Below, piece by piece: positions 6,337 to 9,351 of a DNA stretch of 9,351 bases. Position numbers and translations under genes: made by a program. The notes beneath the pieces were generated by a model. The model saw only the letters and a list, made by a program, of their open reading frames with translations. It did not search any database and was not told the DNA's origin. Position 1 is the stretch's first letter. Every line of letters starts with the position of its first letter. Origin of the DNA: Prevotella sp. UBA4376 (GTDB lineage: Bacteria > Bacteroidota > Bacteroidia > Bacteroidales > Bacteroidaceae); contig DGRY01000134.1 in the NCBI GenBank assembly GCA_002391185.1, positions 269 to 9,619 on the forward strand, given 5' to 3'.

Positions 6337-6385
6337 AACAAAATGCATGAATTTCGTAAGATTTTCATGCATTTTGTTGTTTGAA
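6337..6385 (+). terminator. Rho-independent terminator after the FKBP series
   Basis: AACAAAATGCATGAA (6337-6351) pairs perfectly over 15 bp with TTCATGCATTTTGTT (6364-6378) around a 12-nt loop, followed by the T-rich GTTTG. It starts 17 nt after the stop of the third FKBP gene. Confidence 0.7.
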
Positions 6386-6407
6386 CCAATTATATTATCT
6401 ATATTTG
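6377..6407 (+). promoter_or_regulatory. Candidate promoter for the Lrp/AsnC gene
   Basis: TATATTTG at 6400-6407 fully matches the Bacteroidota -7 consensus TAnnTTTG. TTG at 6377-6379 lies 20 nt upstream and TTTG at 6380-6383 lies 16 nt upstream; either could serve as the -33 element. Transcription would start near 6414, leaving a leader of about 53 nt. The promoter directly abuts the preceding terminator. Confidence 0.6.
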
Positions 6408-6466
6408 CTATGATTATGTGGACTATTTAACCTAAAGTATTAGAAAGAAAACATAAATAATAACAA

Positions 6467-6940
6467 ATGGATAAGATAGATAATCTTGATAAGAAGATAC
6501 TAAGCATCCTTTCAAAGAATGCACGTATCCCCTTTAAGGATGTAGCAGCAGAATGTGGAGTTTCACGTGCAGCCATCCACCAGAGAGTACAGCACCTCAT
6601 GGAAAACGGTGTTATCACAGGAAGTGGTTTTGATGTAAACCCCAAGAGCTTAGGTTACTCTACCTGCACATATGTAGGTTTGAACCTTGAGCGTGGTAGC
6701 ATGTATAAGAAAGTTGTTGAACGACTGGAAGATATCCCAGAAGTTGTAGAATGTCACTTCACAACAGGTCCTTACACCATGTTGGTAAAGGCTTATGCCT
6801 GTGACAACGAACAGTTAATGGATTTGCTTAACAATCGTCTGCAAACCATTCCTGGTGTAGTAAGTACCGAAACTCTCATCTCGCTCGAACAAAGTATCAA
6901 GCGTGAAATCCCTGTTCACACAGAAGACAAAGTAAAATAA
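6467..6940 (+). CDS. Lrp/AsnC-family transcriptional regulator
   Basis: A 157-residue DNA-binding regulator. The N-terminus (about 4-60) is the AsnC-type winged helix-turn-helix, starting with the typical LDKKILSILSKNARIPFKDVA, with the recognition helix in VSRAAIHQRVQHL and the wing in GVITGSGFDVNP. A RAM effector-binding domain follows (about 67-145), with the family's GPYTMLVKAYACD strand and a final VSTETLISLE strand. Family members form octamers or dimers and respond to amino acids. Its own -7 box and leader suggest independent and perhaps autogenous control. The target is not visible, but the peptide-hydrolase genes 74 nt downstream on the same strand are the obvious candidates (inference). 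Length is normal for the family; ATG 6467 precedes the conserved start directly. Confidence 0.94.
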   Translation: MDKIDNLDKKILSILSKNARIPFKDVAAECGVSRAAIHQRVQHLMENGVITGSGFDVNPKSLGYSTCTYVGLNLERGSMYKKVVERLEDIPEVVECHFTTGPYTMLVKAYACDNEQLMDLLNNRLQTIPGVVSTETLISLEQSIKREIPVHTEDKVK

Positions 6941-6946
6941 AACCGT

Positions 6947-6979
6947 GCCAAGCCCAGCAATGGGCTATGGCTGTGTTTT
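6947..6979 (+). terminator. Weak terminator or attenuator between regulator and peptidase genes
   Basis: GCCA-AGCCCA, loop GCAA, TGGGCT-A-TGGC: a 10-bp stem with one bulged A, followed by TGTGTTTTA. The T-run is short and interrupted, so partial read-through into the gene at 7015 is plausible. Confidence 0.5.
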
Positions 6980-6988
6980 AATGAGTTG

Positions 6989-7005
6989 AGCTATTTGCGA
7001 TAGCT
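6989..7005 (+). promoter_or_regulatory. Small hairpin just upstream of the fusion-gene start
   Basis: AGCTAT-TTGCG-ATAGCT, a 6-bp stem extendable by G-T and T-A pairs, ends nine bases before ATG 7015 and would lie in the ribosome-binding region of the transcript. It resembles the short palindromes inside the repeat elements (for example AGCTTTGC/GCAAAGCT at 2686-2703), so it may be a repeat remnant rather than a regulator. Confidence 0.35.
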
Positions 7006-7014
7006 TAAATTTAT

Positions 7015-8751
7015 ATGAGAAAAAAATATGATTTAGAGTCGTATCTCAACGAGATATACTCAACATACCCCGAGACCAATCATCATCCGATAATTGGTCT
7101 TACTGCTAATTATAATGATGTAGATGCTACCATTCGTAGTGTCTATTATCGTCTTTTAGTAAAGGCTGGAGCCACTCCAGTAATAATTCCTCCTGTTACC
7201 AACAAAGAGGTAATTATCAACACTCTTGACAACATAGATGGATTGGTGCTCACGGGAGGTGCCGACTATAACCCATTATGGGCTGGCGAAGAGCCCTCAC
7301 CGGAGCTTCACCATATCAATGCCGAGCGCGACTTGGCTGAGCTGCTCACCACCCGTTTAGCTTATAACCGTCAGATTCCTATGTTGGGAACATGCCGAGG
7401 CATACAGACCTTGGCAATGGCATTAGGAGGTAAGGTGGCACAAGATGTAAAGACAAACATAAAGCACGATCAGGATGCCGACAAAACAGAAGCAACTCAT
7501 AGCGTCTGCCTTGAAAAGGATTCTATCCTTGCCAGCATCTATCAATCTGAAAAAATTTATGTAAATTCTTTCCATCATCAGGCTGTTTGCGATGCTGGCA
7601 ATCTGTTCCGTGTAACAGCTAAGTCTGCCGATGGTGTTATCGAGGCAATAGAGAGTAATGAGTTCAAATCCATTCTTGGTGTGCAATGGCATCCAGAATG
7701 GCTTGGAGAGGAAGGGCTGCCTATCTTCCAATGGCTCACCGACAAGGCATCAGAATTCGCAAAGGCAAAAAGACTGCATAGCAAAATTCTTACTCTTGAC
7801 AGCCATTGTGACACTCCAATGTTCTTCCCACAAGGAATAGAGTTCAGTCATCGTGACCCAAAGATTCTGTACGATCTTCACAAAATGACCGAGGGACGCA
7901 CAGATGCCGTTACCATGGTGGCTTATCTTCCTCAGCCTAAGGAGGGAGAACAGTTCCAAGGAAGTCCACGCACCTTTGCCGACAACATCTTTGACAAGAT
8001 AGAATCGATAGTTGATGAAAGCAAAGATTATATAAGCATAGCACGAACACCAGCCGACCTGTATGCCAACAAGCGTTTGGGCAAGAAGAGTATCATGCTT
8101 GGCATTGAGAACGGTCTTGCTCTTGATCATGACATCAAGAACGTGCAGCATTTTGCCGACCGGGGAATAGTATATATCACTCTCTGTCATAATGGCGATA
8201 ATGACATCTGCGATTCTGCCCGTGGAAACAACACACATAATGGTGTGAGCGCATTTGGAGAACAGGTAATCAAGGAAATGAACCGTTTGGGAATAATGGT
8301 TGACCTGAGCCATGGTGGCGAGAAAAGTTTCTACGACGCATTAGAGATTAGCTCCACACCTATCGTGTGCAGTCATAGCAACTGCAAAGCTCTGTGCGAT
8401 GTGCCACGTAACCTTACCGACGACCAAATGCGTGCTCTTGCACAGAAGGGTGGCGTTGTGCAGACAACACTCTATCATGGTTTCCTGCGTACAGATGCAG
8501 AAGCAAACATCTTGGATGCCATCGACCATTTGAATCACACTATCAACATCATGGGAATAGACCATGTGGGACTTGGTACAGACTTTGACGGCGACGGAGG
8601 TGTGAGAGGCATCAAGGATGCGTCAGAGCTAATCAATTTCACAATCCAGCTGTTGAGAAAACGTTTTAGTGAGAGCGATATAGAAAAGATATGGGGAGGA
8701 AACTGGCTTCGTGTGATGACAGAAGTTCAATCTCAAAGGAATAAAAAATGA
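7015..8751 (+). CDS. Fused peptidase C26 (PuuD-like gamma-glutamyl hydrolase) + M19 membrane-dipeptidase-family enzyme
   Basis: A 578-residue protein with two catalytic domains and no signal peptide or membrane segment, so cytoplasmic. Residues about 24-245 are a class I glutamine amidotransferase-like C26 domain: GLVLTGGADYNP, nucleophile Cys127 in GTCRGIQ, SFHHQAV, and His226/Glu228 in GVQWHPE complete the triad. Residues about 255-570 are an M19 (renal dipeptidase) domain with metal ligands His264 and Asp266 (DSHCD), Glu365 (GIENG), His433 (LSHGG) and His454 (CSHSN), plus DVPRNLTDD and Asp523 in GTDFDGD. Both sites look intact. By family, C26 cleaves gamma-glutamyl bonds and M19 cleaves dipeptides including Cys-Gly, so sequential breakdown of gamma-glutamyl peptides is a reasonable inference. 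It ends ATGA-overlapped with the next gene, implying translational coupling. Confidence 0.92.
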   Translation: MRKKYDLESYLNEIYSTYPETNHHPIIGLTANYNDVDATIRSVYYRLLVKAGATPVIIPPVTNKEVIINTLDNIDGLVLTGGADYNPLWAGEEPSPELHHINAERDLAELLTTRLAYNRQIPMLGTCRGIQTLAMALGGKVAQDVKTNIKHDQDADKTEATHSVCLEKDSILASIYQSEKIYVNSFHHQAVCDAGNLFRVTAKSADGVIEAIESNEFKSILGVQWHPEWLGEEGLPIFQWLTDKASEFAKAKRLHSKILTLDSHCDTPMFFPQGIEFSHRDPKILYDLHKMTEGRTDAVTMVAYLPQPKEGEQFQGSPRTFADNIFDKIESIVDESKDYISIARTPADLYANKRLGKKSIMLGIENGLALDHDIKNVQHFADRGIVYITLCHNGDNDICDSARGNNTHNGVSAFGEQVIKEMNRLGIMVDLSHGGEKSFYDALEISSTPIVCSHSNCKALCDVPRNLTDDQMRALAQKGGVVQTTLYHGFLRTDAEANILDAIDHLNHTINIMGIDHVGLGTDFDGDGGVRGIKDASELINFTIQLLRKRFSESDIEKIWGGNWLRVMTEVQSQRNKK

Positions 8752-9351
8752 AGAAATCAATGAAGATAGCTATAGCTGTCGCTGCATGTGCACTCGTAGG
8801 TTGGGGTGCCTATGCAGGATATAATAAGTTTGTAAAAGGTGATACCCCTGCTGTTGAAGAGGTTGAGGAGGCTGAGAAACTAAATCCTGTTGGTCCTCAG
8901 TTTAATGCCGATTCAGCCTATGCCTTCACAAAGGCACAATGCGATTTCGGCTATCGCACCATGAATAGCGAAGCTCACGACCGCTGTGCCGAATGGATAA
9001 TAGCAAAGTTCAAGCAGTATGGCTGCGAGGTAAAGAGTCAGAAGGCAGACCTTAAAGGCTACGACGGCACTATATTGAAGAGCCATAACATCATAGCAAG
9101 CTATAATCCAAAAGCAACAACACGAATATTGCTTTGTGCCCATTGGGACAGTCGTCCTTGGGCTGACAACGATCCAGACTCTACAAACTGGCGCAAACCT
9201 ATTATTGCAGCCAACGATGCCGCTTCAGGCGTGGCTGTGATGATAGAAATAGCTCGTTTGCTTCAGAAAGCTAAAAGCACTCAAAATTCATCATTCAACA
9301 TTCAACATTCTATTGGTGTTGATTTTGTGTGCTTTGATGCCGAAGACTGGG
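8748..9351 (+). CDS. M28-family metallopeptidase / glutaminyl-peptide cyclotransferase-like (partial, 3' end beyond window)
   Basis: An open frame of 201 codons with no stop before the window edge. N-terminus: Lys-rich start, hydrophobic segment 7-24, then an acidic linker (about 31-43), fitting an uncleaved signal anchor that puts the enzyme in the periplasm; a VAAC at 11-14 resembles a lipobox but the following residues are too hydrophobic. The M28 fold is shown by AHWDSRPWAD (His132, Asp134), NDAASGVAV (Asp157; the family usually has NDGASG) and FDAEDWG (Glu199 as base, Asp200 as ligand). The HWDSRPWAD and AEDWG forms are typical of the glutaminyl-cyclase-like branch, so cyclase rather than aminopeptidase activity is possible. 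ATG 8748 overlaps the previous stop; ATG 8760 is an alternative. Residues about 178-188 are translated from a heptamer repeat. Confidence 0.88.
   Translation, partial: MKKSMKIAIAVAACALVGWGAYAGYNKFVKGDTPAVEEVEEAEKLNPVGPQFNADSAYAFTKAQCDFGYRTMNSEAHDRCAEWIIAKFKQYGCEVKSQKADLKGYDGTILKSHNIIASYNPKATTRILLCAHWDSRPWADNDPDSTNWRKPIIAANDAASGVAVMIEIARLLQKAKSTQNSSFNIQHSIGVDFVCFDAEDW
9285..9310 (+). repeat. Heptamer repeat within the M28 coding sequence
   Basis: Three 7-bp units in a row (one ATTCATC, two ATTCAAC) plus a partial ATTC. The composition resembles the intergenic heptamer arrays, but here the tract is in frame and encodes a Ser/Asn/Gln-rich loop between the helix IEIARLLQKA and the strand GVDFVCFDAED. 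Confidence 0.75.

Noticed and set aside
7750..8313. A 187-codon open frame on the minus strand opposite the C26-M19 gene
   Set aside because: It lies wholly opposite a well-conserved coding sequence, has no recognisable motif, is rich in Cys and His in no pattern, and lacks a promoter.

Overview
The window looks like a chromosomal segment of a Bacteroidota bacterium, most likely Prevotella/Segatella-like. The reasons are the gene families (TGS/ThrRS-like nucleoside kinase, sirtuin lacking the zinc cysteines, FklB/FkpA-type FKBPs in series), the near absence of Shine-Dalgarno sequences, A-rich leaders, -7 boxes of the form TAnnTTTG, and intergenic heptamer and palindrome repeats. This is inferred from sequence style, not from a database match.

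Layout. (1) 1-2485, plus strand: a composite GC-rich hairpin repeat running into the start of a TrhA/haemolysin-III membrane protein, then a three-part nucleoside kinase, closed by a strong, symmetric terminator. (2) 2535-2682: an inverted array of degenerate 7-bp repeats that overlaps the stop codon of a convergent sirtuin gene (minus strand, 2670-3374). (3) 3375-3654: a second composite hairpin repeat with imperfect terminal inverted repeats, flanked by two divergent candidate promoters. (4) 3655-6320: three consecutive FKBP-type prolyl isomerase paralogues, predicted cytoplasmic, lipoprotein and secreted; a second heptamer element separates the last two, and a terminator follows. (5) 6467-6940: an Lrp/AsnC regulator with its own promoter. 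(6) 7015-9351: a fused C26 gamma-glutamyl hydrolase + M19 dipeptidase, overlapping by ATGA an M28 peptidase/glutaminyl cyclase-like gene that is cut by the window end.

How they fit together: the FKBP series would supply proline isomerisation and chaperone activity in different compartments. The Lrp-C26/M19-M28 block reads as a small peptide-catabolism unit, in which the fusion could remove a gamma-glutamyl group and then split the remaining dipeptide. The most unusual layer is the repeats. Two families (heptamer arrays with small palindromes, and a roughly 140-bp GC-hairpin element) sit in most of the larger gaps and appear to have been taken into reading frame at the N-terminus of TrhA, the C-terminus of the sirtuin and the interior of the M28 peptidase. 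No tRNA, rRNA, CRISPR array, transposase or phage gene was seen.
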